Origin: Vitellaria paradoxa
Taxonomy: Eukaryota > Streptophyta > Magnoliopsida > Ericales > Sapotaceae
Reading direction: 5' to 3'
Length of the DNA stretch: 64,000 nt
NCBI GenBank assembly: GCA_019916065.1
Contig: CM034236.1
Location: 16,693,167 to 16,757,166 of the forward strand
In this document: piece by piece, positions 19,376 through 29,830 of the stretch
Position numbering within the stretch: position 1 is the first letter of the stretch
How the letters are laid out: each line of letters begins with the position of its first letter
Notes under the pieces: model-generated
Database searches by the model: none
The model's input: only the letters and a program-made list of their open reading frames with translations
Told to the model about the DNA's origin: nothing
Made by a program: the position numbers and the translations under genes

Positions 19376-20857
19376 TTATCCAACACCCTCTCTATCCCAT
19401 GCATCCACAAATGGTTTAAGAAATAAAATGTTCTTTTTGGGCCCACGAAGCACTGAAGGTGGACGCTCCTTGGATGTAAAACACATCAAGGGATGTAAGG
19501 CCGAGTGAGGTTCTTGAAACCTCGGATGTGGCCATAATGCATGCAAGGACATGGACATGGACATGGATATGGCGGGTTCAAGTCTCTCAATACCCAAAAA
19601 ATCAATGTACTCACCCCTAATGTCTACTATCTCCCCCCAGTGATGATCGGTCACATGATCACTCATAATCCCCGAAGTGAACTTCTCAGGTGGGGCTGAG
19701 TCAAGAGGTAAGAGGTGCGCACGACTCTCAACCTCAGGTGAATAAGTGAGTGAGCAAGGATCAACTGACTCAATGATATGCTCCTCGGGCATTGTAACTT
19801 GCAATTGCTCAAAGGGAGTCAAAAGACTCTCAATAGGGCCCGGGGTGGTCTGGGTGGGCTGAGCATCAAACTCAGTAGTAAGAAAGGACTGCATGTCTCC
19901 CTGACTCTCAAAAGGTGGTAAAGAAGTCTCCAGAATAGGAGAATCCACAGGGAAATGAGAAAGACACTCATCCCAAACATCATCCCTAGTGTGGTTAGGG
20001 CAATTGTCCCACTCAGTGCCTATGGTCTCAAATTGTGCATCATAAAGTTCACTAGGCCAATAATCTTGGGGCTCTTCAGACTGGCCCTCAGTGAGTGGAA
20101 TAAGGTTGGGACATGCAAAATCCAAGTAGTCAAGCTCCACGCATACACTACTTCCACGGGATGGATCATGAGGATCAAGTGAAGTAGGAGCATACGGGAA
20201 AAGGTCAGTATGGCTAGCAAGTGTGTAAGGTTCAAAACTAGGTTCAAGTCTTTCCAGTGGCCTAGTGTGTTCAGAGAAAAATTCAAGGAATAACCATGCC
20301 TCATCTGGTGTGAGGTCAAGAAATTCCTTCCCCAAGACTGTATCGAACGCCTGGTGCAACTCATGAGATAGAACATTATATAATATGGCTATAAGGTCCC
20401 CTAACTCTAATCCATGACTTGGGAAAGTGTCCAAAAGTATATTAAATCTCTCCCAGCATTTATAAAATACTTCACCCTTTTGTTGATAAAAATTTCTAAT
20501 TTGAAAGCCATGGGTGAAGGTTTGATGAATAGGGAGGAAATGCTCAATAAAAGCTTGAACACATTGATCCCAAGTGGTCCATTCACCAAAATCATAGCAC
20601 CAGTCACCAGCCACACTTTGTAAAGACAAAGGGAAAAACAAGAACCTAAGTCTCTTACTCATTCGAACATCATCACATAAGCCACACACAGCCTCAAACC
20701 TATCAAGATGAAGACATGGGTCTTCTTCATCGTGCCCGAAAAATTGGGGTAATTGGTGATAGGTCTCTAATGTATAGTCATATCCAAATTGGTTACTTAG
20801 AGACTCAATGTAGGCTTGGGCATCAAAGGGACCATGATTGAAATCACCAAAATCCAT
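19376..20857 (-). CDS. Gag-like protein of E2 (493 aa, intact)
   Basis: A complete ORF starting MDFGDFNHGPFDAQ, about 230 bases inside the primer site. Residues ~40-200 are a Gag capsid-type region (HDEEDPCLHLDRFEAVC, QIRNFYQQKGEVFYKCWERF, LLDTFPSHGLELGDLIAILY, LTPDEAWLFLEFFSEHT) resembling Athila Gag. Residues ~200-493 are acidic, rich in Pro, Ser, Glu and Thr, with no domain I recognise, and end FLKPFVDAWDREGVG. No zinc knuckle and no protease motif are present, unlike a normal gypsy polyprotein. The ending is conserved in the broken E1 copy, so the extension belongs to the family and is not read-through. By analogy it would assemble particles in the cytoplasm and rely on enzymes from an autonomous relative; that is inference. 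Confidence 0.82.
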   Translation of the reverse strand: MDFGDFNHGPFDAQAYIESLSNQFGYDYTLETYHQLPQFFGHDEEDPCLHLDRFEAVCGLCDDVRMSKRLRFLFFPLSLQSVAGDWCYDFGEWTTWDQCVQAFIEHFLPIHQTFTHGFQIRNFYQQKGEVFYKCWERFNILLDTFPSHGLELGDLIAILYNVLSHELHQAFDTVLGKEFLDLTPDEAWLFLEFFSEHTRPLERLEPSFEPYTLASHTDLFPYAPTSLDPHDPSRGSSVCVELDYLDFACPNLIPLTEGQSEEPQDYWPSELYDAQFETIGTEWDNCPNHTRDDVWDECLSHFPVDSPILETSLPPFESQGDMQSFLTTEFDAQPTQTTPGPIESLLTPFEQLQVTMPEEHIIESVDPCSLTYSPEVESRAHLLPLDSAPPEKFTSGIMSDHVTDHHWGEIVDIRGEYIDFLGIERLEPAISMSMSMSLHALWPHPRFQEPHSALHPLMCFTSKERPPSVLRGPKKNILFLKPFVDAWDREGVG

Positions 20858-21084
20858 GTTTATGATAAGAACACAAAAATGAAAACAAAATGAGAGAAAA
20901 CAAAAACTACACTAAAATACAACCTAAGTTAACTAACATGCAAGCTAAGTTATATGATATGCAAATGAATATGCTACAATGCAAAAGAAAAAAAACTACT
21001 AATAAAGAGGTGGAGAAAAGAAAAATTCACCCAATTTCTCAAATGAACTCCCCTTTAACTCCCAAGTCTAGCACTTAGTTGCCC

Positions 21085-21102
21085 TCCCCGGCAACGGCGC
21101 CA
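21085..21102 (-). other. E2 primer binding site (tRNA-Asp)
   Basis: On the minus strand this reads TGGCGCCGTTGCCGGGGA, the complement of the tRNA-Asp 3' end used by Athila-lineage elements. Six bases separate it from the LTR. Confidence 0.92.
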
Positions 21103-21108
21103 AAAACT

Positions 21109-23034
21109 TGACCGACCCTAAAATGTGTTCGGGTTCTACCTCTCAAGTGCAAGAGGGTGGTTGTAGTCTTACTCGATGAGAACCGAGGTCATCTCCACAG
21201 GGAGGGCTGTGTTAAAAGACACTAAACTTGTTCTCTTAATTAGTAGGTGAGCCTAAGCTAATCTAAACTAATTTTGAATTACAAAGTGGTTTGAATATGG
21301 CTGGGTTGAGAATGGTGGAGTGAAGGAATTGTGATATTAAACTAGAATGCAAATATTGAAAATAAACTAACTAAAATGATCTTGGCTTCGAACCAAATCT
21401 AGTAGTGGGTAGTGGTTTACTCAAACGCATTTGTAACTCAACCTAACAAACGCACATGCATTGCGAGGTCGGAAGATATTTCATTAAAAACTAATTTATG
21501 GAATTCAGAGTAAGCGGAGGCTTTTGAAATTGGTTTCAGACTTACCGGGACATTGAATCGAACACCTAGTGTACATGAGCATCAACTCATAACTAGACTT
21601 CAATTATAACACAGGTGAATCGGTTTCTTAAGAAAACCTCATGTTTTGGTTTTATGAAAATAAGGTTCGAATCACCGGGCCATTGAACCAACCACTTGGT
21701 TTGCACGAGTGGCCAATCGTAACCAAGCTTTGGTTTTAACACGGGTGACTGATTTTGTAAGAAAACCTAATTTGGGTCTTGGAAAATCGGATTCTAACTC
21801 ACTGGGACATTAAACCGAACACTTGGTGTGCACAAGTGAAAACTTGTAACCAAGCTACGGTTGTGACACGGGTGAGTAGGTTTCAAGAGAACCCTAGCTT
21901 ACTACGAAATTCCAATTAAAATTCCAAAATATATTTTGTTAAATAAAACTCTTTTACATTTGAGTTCACCAACTACTTCACCACTTTCAATGGCTTGAAG
22001 CCAAGAACAAACCCTAGCCTAACATTGCGAAAGCATTAACAAAGCCTTTCGAAAAGAAAATAACCTTCATCAAGCACTCAAACACAAAAAGAAGTATATA
22101 GAAATAAGCTAAAGCAATTTCGAAAGCAAATCAAACACTAACAATGACTACGAAGTACTACGAAGTGAAAATAAAGAACAAAGATAAAGAAAATAATAAA
22201 CTTTTAATTAAAACGAAGTAACGAATGAAACTTACCAATTAATCTTAATGTGAAAATGAAAAAATAAAGCTTCCGTCAATCCAACACGAGATGAAAACAT
22301 CTAACCCTAATCTAAACTAAACTAAGGGAAAGAGAAGAAGTGCGTAGGGTTTCGAACTCCTGTACATCAGAAATTTGCCCTTTTATATCATTACATAACT
22401 TAAGGGTAAAAGTGTAATTTCATAATTCAAAATTTAACTTAAAAGTGTGCTGGACAAGTCATCATGGGCGCCCAAGGTACAAGTGTTTGATGAAGTCCTC
22501 AAAGAGTTAGCTAAAAACCAGCAGTCAAAACTCCCTCTCTGTGGGCGCCCATCTGATGAAGAATGGGGCGCCCAAGGGTCCTCAGGGGTGCCCATGGGTG
22601 TAGGTGGGACGCCCATGCTTGTGGTGGGGCGCCCATGGGTCTAGGTGGGGCGCCCATCTGCAACTACAGTGAATAGTTCTTCTTTGACAGCTTTCTGTCC
22701 CTGACTTTCGATGCGATTTTGACATTGAAGATGACAGATTCAGGCTTCGCCTAAACCAGAAGAGTTGTAGGGCTTTGAGTCTTCTTTCCAACGCAAAAAG
22801 AATGGAACCATTTCGAGTTGTGACGAAAAAGTTATGGCTGGAAGACTGAGAGGGTGTTGAGCTATGGCTGGAAGACTGAGAGGGTGTTGAGCTGGAACTT
22901 CAACTGGACACCACTTCAACTATTTTGAACTTCAAACCACTTCCTTCTCCTTGGCACCCATGGTAGTCGATCTTATGCCTTGGGATGGCTCCTCCTCACA
23001 TGCAACCTTGGTGTTGTTTGGGCCAAAAACACCA
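21109..23034 (-). repeat. E2 5' LTR (1.9 kb)
   Basis: Starts TGACCGACCC (plus strand) next to the primer site and probably ends ...AAAAACACCA. Inside are three loose repeats of a (g/a)CC(g/a)GG(g/a)(c/a)cATTGAA-type phrase (21540, 21675, 21800), the GGGCGCCCA cluster, the ~110-bp module shared with E1 (22736-22860), and a perfect 30-bp tandem duplication (22834-22893). The right boundary rests on the terminal hairpin and the CA end and is less certain than the left one. Confidence 0.75.
22464..22657. repeat. GGGCGCCCA palindrome cluster in the E2 LTR
   Basis: The palindrome TGGGCGCCCA and close variants (GGGGCGCCCA, GGGTGCCCA, GGGACGCCCA) occur seven times, the last six spaced about 20-24 bp apart between 22541 and 22657. 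This is a GC-rich island in AT-rich DNA. An open frame across it is a by-product of the repeats. Confidence 0.85.
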
Positions 23035-23390
23035 TATTATATCACCTGAAATATACACACACCAAGAATGCATGGAAATGAGATAATCAAGCTAACACAT
23101 CGCCAATAATAACTGTAAATTCATAATTAGCATGCTCAATATATATATAATTGTACAATAAGGCATGCTAATCAACCATCACCAGTCGCAGCGATACAGC
23201 AGTATTTCTTCCTAACTCTGAGCTCAACACTACAAGAAAAAACATTTTTAGCAACCATTTTTCGCGACCAAAACTAAATTTTGTCGCTAAATATTATTTT
23301 TTACCGACTATTTATCATTTGGTCGCTAATAATTTATATTTAGCGACCAAATATAAATTGGTCGCTAAATTCCAAGAATTTGGCGACCAA

Positions 23391-24000
23391 TTGGTCGCTA
23401 AAAGTTAACCTTTATCGACCAAATATTAATTTAGTCGCTAAAGAGTTCTAAAATATTTCCCTCCACCCTTTGGCGCCAACAATGGCTTTTGGCTACCAAA
23501 ACATTTGGTCATCAATATTTTCATAATTTTTGACGTTTAGTTTTAGCGACCAAATAAGTTTGGTCACTAAATTCTAGGCATTTGGCGATCAATTGGTCGC
23601 TAAAAGTTAACCTTTACCGACCAAATATTAATTTAGTCGCTAAAGAGTTCTAAAATATTTCCCTCCATCTTTTGGCACCAACAATGGCTTTTGGCTACCA
23701 AAACATTTGGTTGCGGAATATTTTCATAATTTTTGACATTTATTTTTAGCGACCAAATAAGTTTGGTAGCTAAATTCCAGGTATTTGGCGATCAATTGGT
23801 TGCTAAAAGTTAACGTTTACCAACCAAATATTAATTTAGTCGCTAAATAGTTCTAAAATATTTCCCTCCATCCTTTGACGCCAACAATGGCTTTTGGCTA
23901 CCAAAACATTTGGTCGTGGAATATTTTCATAATTTTTGACATTCATTTTTAGCGACCAAATAAGTTTGGTGGTTAAATTCCAAACATTTGGCAACCAATT
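23391..24000. repeat. ~202-bp tandem repeat, three units, in the CACTA element
   Basis: The phrase gttctaaaatatttccctcc recurs at 23445, 23647 and 23850, with the whole intervening sequence (ccaacaatggcttttggcta, then catttggt, then gcgaccaaataagtttgg) repeated with small differences. The units extend the subterminal binding-site region at one end of the transposon only. Confidence 0.85.
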
Positions 24001-25132
24001 GGTCGCTAAAAAAGTCTCTTTATCGACCAAATATAATTTAGTCACTAAAAAAATGAAATGGGTAAATAAAAAAATTAAATTTTATTTCTTTCTCTATCTT
24101 TTTCTCAAACAAATTTATTTATCTCATTGTATGAGTTAAATTAGATTTCATAAATTTTATTTTAACGTTTATTTCTTAATTTTAATTAATTTATAAAAAT
24201 TATCAAAAATTATAATTATAGATCAATAAAAGAATGTTACCAGATTAATGCTAAAACTAAATTCACCAAATCAAATTTAGACAATTTGAATGTATAATTA
24301 TTTTTTTTTTCAAAGTAAATATGTTGGAGTAACCTTTATAGTTTGTATGACTTATAATCAAGTGTGTATTAAATGTTTTAATATCTAATAATTGTTTAGT
24401 GTAATTTAATACTAATTATATTAAAGTGACATTATTTTAAATTTAAATTTAAAAATAAAAATAACAAATATTATTTATTAATTTTAAGTAATTTTATTTC
24501 TTTATCTTTTTAGAACTTATTTCCAAATATAATCACCTAAAATATTTTTTTATTAGAAATAAATTCTTAAAATAGTTTTCAAAAATTTTACTTTTTAAAA
24601 ATAATTTTCTAAAACTAAAACTAAATGCGACCAAATTATTTTTAAAAATATAAATACAAAATGATGAAAAAAATATATATAGTGAGCCATGATATAACTA
24701 AATTAAAGATATGTATTAAATATGTGCTACACATACGAATTGGAGGAAAATAAAAAAAAAAACATTTAAAATTATTTTTAGTTAAATATAATAGTTATTC
24801 ATAAATTATTTACTAAATATCTATATAGTTTCATATATTTTTTATGATTTCAATTTATTAAAACAAAAGTTAAAATAATTAAATAAAAATAATAATTTTT
24901 TATCACTTTTGCTAACTAATTAGTCTATAAAGGGGCACTTCTTGCAACCAATTGGTTGGTAAAAGTATTAAAAAATTATTACAAAAAAGTTATAGTAATT
25001 AAATAAAAATTATAAATATCATTTTTGGCGGCCAATTGGTCACTAAAAGGGTACCTTTGCCGACCAATTGGTCGCCAAAAAGTAGTAAAGGTTTGTTTAT
25101 ATATACAAAAAAGTGTAAAATATATATATAAA

Positions 25133-25200
25133 TAATAGCTTGGCCTAGTGGCCAATCACATGAACTTCCAAAGAAATAGCACGAGTTTGAATCTCAGTAA
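25133..25200 (+). other. tRNA-like (SINE-head-like) segment in the CACTA element
   Basis: Contains tagcttggcctagtggcc, similar to a tRNA A box, and about 40 bases later cgagtttgaatctc, similar to a B box (GGTTCGAATCC). This spacing is what a tRNA-derived SINE head would show. I could not define a tail or target duplication, so this may be a fragment. Confidence 0.35.
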
Positions 25201-25228
25201 TAACAAAAATCTCAAAAATATAGATTCA

Positions 25229-25340
25229 ACACGTGGTGCAATTGTAGGCTGACACGTGGCGGAATCATAAGTCGACACGTGGCATAACACAAGTTGCCAC
25301 GTGGCATGATGACAGGTCAACAAATGATGCCATGTGGCAC
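25229..25340. promoter_or_regulatory. array of ACACGTGGC (G-box/ABRE-like) motifs
   Basis: The ACGTGG(C/T) core starts at 25231, 25254, 25277 and 25299, about every 23 bp, with a degenerate ATGTGGC near 25332. The fourth is part of a perfect palindrome GCCACGTGGC (25296-25305). ACGTGGC is the core bound by plant bZIP factors in ABA-responsive promoters. Here it lies inside a transposon, so it may equally be a transposon repeat without a regulatory role. Confidence 0.5.
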
Positions 25341-25698
25341 CACATTTGAATTTTTTTTTTTAATTAATTCAATGTTTCAATTAAAGACCCTTTTAGCGAC
25401 CAATTGGTCGCAAAAAGTTAGCTTTTGACGACCAAAATTTTGGTCTCTAAAGGGTAAACTTTTGTCGACCAAATATATATTAGTCGCCAAAGGTATACCT
25501 TTTAGCAACCAAAGTTTGGTCGCCAAAAATTATACTTTTATCGACCAAATATATTTTTGGTCGCCAATACCTTCTGCCACTAGCCTTTGCCAACCAACGA
25601 GTGACTAAATTATATTTGGTCGGCAAAAGTTTTAGCGACCAAAAAATAACTTTTCGCGACTAAATTTTTGGTCACTAAAAATGTTTATTGTTGTAGTG

Positions 25699-25842
25699 CA
25701 AACACGTCACGATACGTCCTGTATCGTCCACCTGGAAACCACTAGTGTTCGGTGCATTGAGAGCCCCGCCTTAATGAAAAACTAGCCCATCATCATCAGA
25801 CTCCTCGCTGCTAGCGATATGGACTCTCTCTGGATCACCCAT
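25699..25842 (-). pseudogene. possible small ORF interrupted by the CACTA element (unrecognised)
   Basis: A minus-strand reading starts at an ATG (25840-25842), MGDPERVHIASSEESDDDG..., meets a TAA at 25771-25773 and then runs open to the CACTA insertion. Across the transposon the frame continues from 23227 to a TAG at 23168-23170. I do not recognise the peptide. The acidic EESDDDG stretch and the open frame across the junction are the only support; it could be chance. Confidence 0.22.
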
Positions 25843-28694
25843 TACAAAAGATAAGAATAACTGGGATATAAGACAATAATGATAGGAATATTAAGCCACC
25901 AACTAAGGATTTGATTTACTTAGGGTTTCCTACAAAACCTAACGGATTTGGCAATCTACGATTAATTTTGTAAAAGTAAATACTATGACCTAGCAACCAG
26001 TACATGTAAGCAAAAAAGTAGGGAGAGAAGAGAAACTACAAGAAATAAACAAAATAAAGTCCTTATCAATTAAATAGGGAAATGAGGTTTTAAATATGAG
26101 CAAGAACGTAAGAAAGAACCAGCTTCAAGTACAATCATAGTATTAAGAACAAGATAACAGGTTCATGTAAAAGGCAAAATGGAGTCTGTCTGCCATATTT
26201 ATAAGCGAAAGGATAAAACCCTCTAGTTGTCCTCATTTGAAATCAATGGTGGTGAGTAGGTCGAAAAATCCATCCAACAGCGAATAACATATATGGTTGC
26301 AGCCTTAATGTCGCAGCCAATAAGCAAGCAACACATGGTGGAACAACCGCATCCTTTCACCATACAATCGTGTGTGATGCACTGGATAAGTAATAAATGT
26401 ACGCATATTTCCAAGGCTGTAACTGTCAGATTCCCTCGGCCCCTTGATCTAGCCGATCGGGGCATTTGATGGCTTGTCCCCGACTAAGAACTAAGCCAAT
26501 GATGAGGTCATTGTTAGATTCCTCTTGGTCTTCTTCGATGACTGAGGGAATCGGGGGCATCTGATAGGATGCACCCGACTGAGCAAGGTTGCTCGAGCAA
26601 CCACGATTGAGACCCAATCCGACCAAAGGGTAGAGATCTTAGTTAGGCCAACTGATCGACGTATTAAGGACAAGATTGCTTACGTCAAAATCATATGTAT
26701 AACCTTATTTTGACATATTCCGTGAATCTCGCCTGTTAAAGTGCTGCCTGCTGCTTAACGGTTTTGATAACTAATTATAGGAATCGACCTTGGGATCTAC
26801 AATACATGTGGCATAACATGATTGGAAGGAAAGTATAATTGTTTGAGGCTCACATGCATTATGCCCATGCAAGTCTCACGCCTTTTATATATACAGTATC
26901 CTCTCAAGTATATGGTATGCACAATCTTTTCCTTATAAAAACTTTGCCGAAATACTTTCGTAATTCTTTTGCTAACTTAAGGATCGGAGACTCTTTGGTA
27001 GATACCATACCGATGTAATAGATAGCATTCCGGACTTGGAGTGGACACTTGGTGGACTCGAGTTTATTGAGTCATCACTCAATGTCCACATGCATTATAA
27101 GGCATGTGCTCAAGAAATCAGAATGGACGGTATTTTTTTGGGAAAGACAGGATTCTTAATATCTTAGATTCTTTTTTTTTTTTAAGGCACAGTTTGATTC
27201 TTTGCAAATTAAAGTTATTTCTCTCTCTCTCTCTCTCTTTCTGATCATGCTTTTTCACTTGTAGTCTGGAAAGTTTTTATAATTATAATTTTTAAACTTC
27301 CTTAAATAAAACCCACAAAGAATATGATGTTTGATTCTATATTCACAATCACTATCTTTACAATCTATTCAATCTTTAATTTGAATAAAATAATAAATTG
27401 TAAAAATATTCTAGATTTTTCGTCTATTATCAGCAATTTACAATGAAATTTTTACTAAGAACACTAAGAGCTCACACATAGTGAGATTGAATTTATTGTC
27501 AGAAATTCACCCTATTGTCACAATTTTGTGCGCATGGTTGCTCACATGTATGAAGTTATTTGTTTATGGGAGATGCATGTTACTTAGCCAATTTTAGCTT
27601 TATGTCTTAACTCAACTTATTTTCTAAAGAAACTAGACATTAAATATATACATATAGAACCCCTAAAGAATGCTACTGTTAAATAGGCAGACATTTCACT
27701 ACAGTTGTACACATGAACTATGATTTATCTAATTCTCAAGGAGATACGTAAGGAGCCTCTAAGGCTCAGCCGCCTCACATTCCATACATCATATCTATTC
27801 TAAATATTTCGGGGTGCCATTATATTGTGAATAAATAAAAGGGATTTTGAATATATTCCTAGGTATCTAGGTGTAATAATTCCCATGTGTAGCCAAACCT
27901 CTGGACCCATTATTTTTATTGTATAGATCAATTGTGAATCACTGAAAAGTGGCCATTTATCATAATTTCAAAATGTAATAAGAAATTTTTTAACTAAATA
28001 TTAGAAACTCAGATTTCGTAACACACTAATTTTGAAAATATTTTGGTAGTGACTCCAAGTCCTTCCATTATGACCCTATTCAAATAAAAATTCAGATTTT
28101 CACCCATTGGGCGATCTCGGACATACCAAGTTGCAATTAAGAATTATGGCACGCATCTCTCGACTCATGAATTTGATCATGACAAACATAAGGTTGAGTT
28201 TGGGAAGAATAAGCTAGCTAACAACTAGTAGCTACTAGCTACTAAAAAAGCTAGCTTTTTATGTTTGAAAAGGGAAAAAAAACCAGTTTTTTGTTTTTTG
28301 TTAATTTTACGTTTTTGTTATTCAATGTTTAGAAAAAGTTTAAAATGTAAAAAGATAAATTTAATCATTTTAGAAAAAAAACCAAACAATTAATAGCTAG
28401 TAGCTGGGCTCTCAAACGCAGTCTAAGTTGGCTCTGATACCAATTAAAAGTTATAAAATAAGAACTATAGTGGGAAAACAATTTCAAAAATTTTAAGTTA
28501 ATGATCAAAATCATAATTTTTCCAATGATCATTGAAATAAGGAAAATAAAACTTCACCTTTACAAGATTTAGTAGTGCACCTTGAACTATAAATTGTAGG
28601 AGCTTTGGTTTCTATCCTACCAATTGGACAATGAGTTTCACAATTCTCACTATTCTACAGTTTGCAACGATTTCATTAACTATTGCAAAATCTA
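25702..28694. other. anonymous region, no gene seen
   Basis: Apart from the small possible ORF at its start, this stretch has no coding sequence I can support. It contains a moderately GC-rich patch (26420-26660), a T-run near 27172, a (CT)n run near 27220, and an initiator-tRNA-Met-like primer motif at 28429-28442 without a recognisable LTR beside it. It may be the worn remains of LTR elements. Confidence 0.5.
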
Positions 28695-29830
28695 AAATTA
28701 ATATGCAACTTAAAAAAAAAAAGGATTTAACCTCGAGAGATTCACTTCCTAGGCCAAACCCCTAGAGAGTGAATCTCTTTTGGTTTGTGCCACACATACC
28801 GACTTCTCAACATGTATAGCGGTAAATCGCGAACTCGCGTAGCGGCGGGGAGTCGGACCTACACCCAAGAACTGGATATGGTTCATCCAGCCAAGGAGGC
28901 CCATCCTACCAACCTTTACTACGCTTTACGCCCGGGAGGCTGGCCCCAAGTTTTGCTAGAGAGGAGACTTGAACTTGAGACCTTGGAGTGGTAAGCCCCT
29001 AAGTCCCAGTCCAAGACTATCCCATCTAACCCCTTGGGGTTAAATTAATATGCAACTAGCTAAACAAAACTGTTGCTTATTGAAATTTTAGTGTGACAAT
29101 TAACAACTCAGCAATAATTATAAATTGTTGCAAATAAACCCTATTACCCTTGTGCATAAGACTAACAAATAATTTTGCAAGAGTTTATTAAGTATTTCAA
29201 ATACTTGTAATGGTTTAGATTCTGTTGCAAATATATATATATATATATATATTTGTGATAGTTTGGTAACTCTCGTGAATATTTCCATGCAATAATTAGT
29301 AAGTGGTTACAAATTTATACGATGGCGGTTTGGAATCGCTGCAAAGTAGTTATGATTTTGCAATGGTTTTTTTATCAACTGTTGCAAAAATAACCCTTGT
29401 GAATACTTCCATACAATAGTTAATAGGTTGTTACAAATTTATACGACGTCGGTTTGAAAGCATTGCAAAGTTATTGTAATTCTGTAATTTTTTTTTATTA
29501 ACTGTTACAAAAATAGAGGTGGCAAATAAGCAGATTTGAGTTAGATTATAAATGGGATGCAATTAGATGAGTTAAACATAATTATACTCATTTAATAATA
29601 GGTTATTATTAAATAGATTGGATAAGTGTTAAATCAAACTCGTAAACTAGAATTTAAAATTAATTTAATTTATTTTTTTGTGAATTTTAAACATATTTTT
29701 GACATTTTAAACTGCATATATATATATATATATTATACGGAGCCATTAAACACTGTTCGTTAAACCGTTGCAATATGTTTTGGCATTAGTTTTCGCTATT
29801 TTTACGACAGTTTTGACCCATAGCCATTAC
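28580..29830. other. GTTGCAAA-rich region, possibly a decayed CACTA-type element
   Basis: Many copies of GTTGCAAA/TTTGCAAC-like motifs in both orientations, interrupted by the SINE. Two ~124-bp tandem units lie at about 29270-29393 and 29394-29516 (shared phrases gtgaata(t/c)ttccat(g/a)caat and ttacaaatttatacga). Dense short motifs of this kind are typical of CACTA subterminal regions. I find no clear termini, so this is tentative. A (TA)n run lies at 29232-29252. Confidence 0.35.
28711..29041 (-). mobile_element. SINE-like retroposon (331 bp) with 16-bp target duplication
   Basis: Bounded by a perfect 16-bp direct repeat, aaattaatatgcaact, at 28695-28710 and 29042-29057. Read on the minus strand it begins ACCCCAAGGGGTTAG, carries a B-box-like GGTCTCAAGTTCAAGTCTCC about 55-60 bases in, and ends in a run of Ts (plus-strand A-run at 28712-28722). 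A tRNA-like head with a short poly(T) end recalls Au-type plant SINEs. The GC content is well above its surroundings. The open frame on the plus strand inside it is a shadow. The A box is weak, so family assignment is tentative. Confidence 0.72.

Larger units (their letters stand above)
17091..23034 (-). mobile_element. E2: Athila-like gag-only retrotransposon with intact gag
   Basis: Same plan as E1 on the minus strand: a fragment of 3' LTR (about 17095-17148), polypurine tract, non-coding tail (17149-19375), intact gag (19376-20857), primer site (21085-21102) and a full 5' LTR (21109-23034). The left LTR is reduced to about 50 bp, abutting the Tat antisense ORF. The left and right LTR ends differ in sequence, which an ordinary insertion would not give. 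No pol is present, so mobility would need enzymes in trans. Confidence 0.83.
23228..25698. mobile_element. non-autonomous CACTA (CMC/EnSpm) element
   Basis: Begins CACTACAAGAAAAAA and ends TTGTTGTAGTG, the canonical CACTA termini, flanked by a 3-bp duplication caa (23225-23227 and 25699-25701). Both ends carry many copies of a subterminal motif, TTTGGTCGCTAAA and its complement TTTAGCGACCAAA. The interior is AT-rich with no transposase. It also holds a ~202-bp tandem repeat and a block of ACACGTGGC repeats (listed separately). Confidence 0.93.

Noticed and set aside
19955..20376. Open frames overlapping the E2 gag
   Set aside because: They are out-of-frame shadows of the intact 493-codon ORF.
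22447..22791. Overlapping open frames on both strands in the E2 LTR
   Set aside because: They arise from the GC-rich GGGCGCCCA repeats and have no homology signal.
28429..28442. tRNA-iMet-like primer site (tggctctgatacca) as evidence of another copia element
   Set aside because: No LTR start (TG) follows at the right distance and no gag or pol is found on either side; at most a remnant.
28785..28994. Plus-strand open frame of 69 codons
   Set aside because: It falls inside the SINE-like element bounded by the 16-bp duplication.
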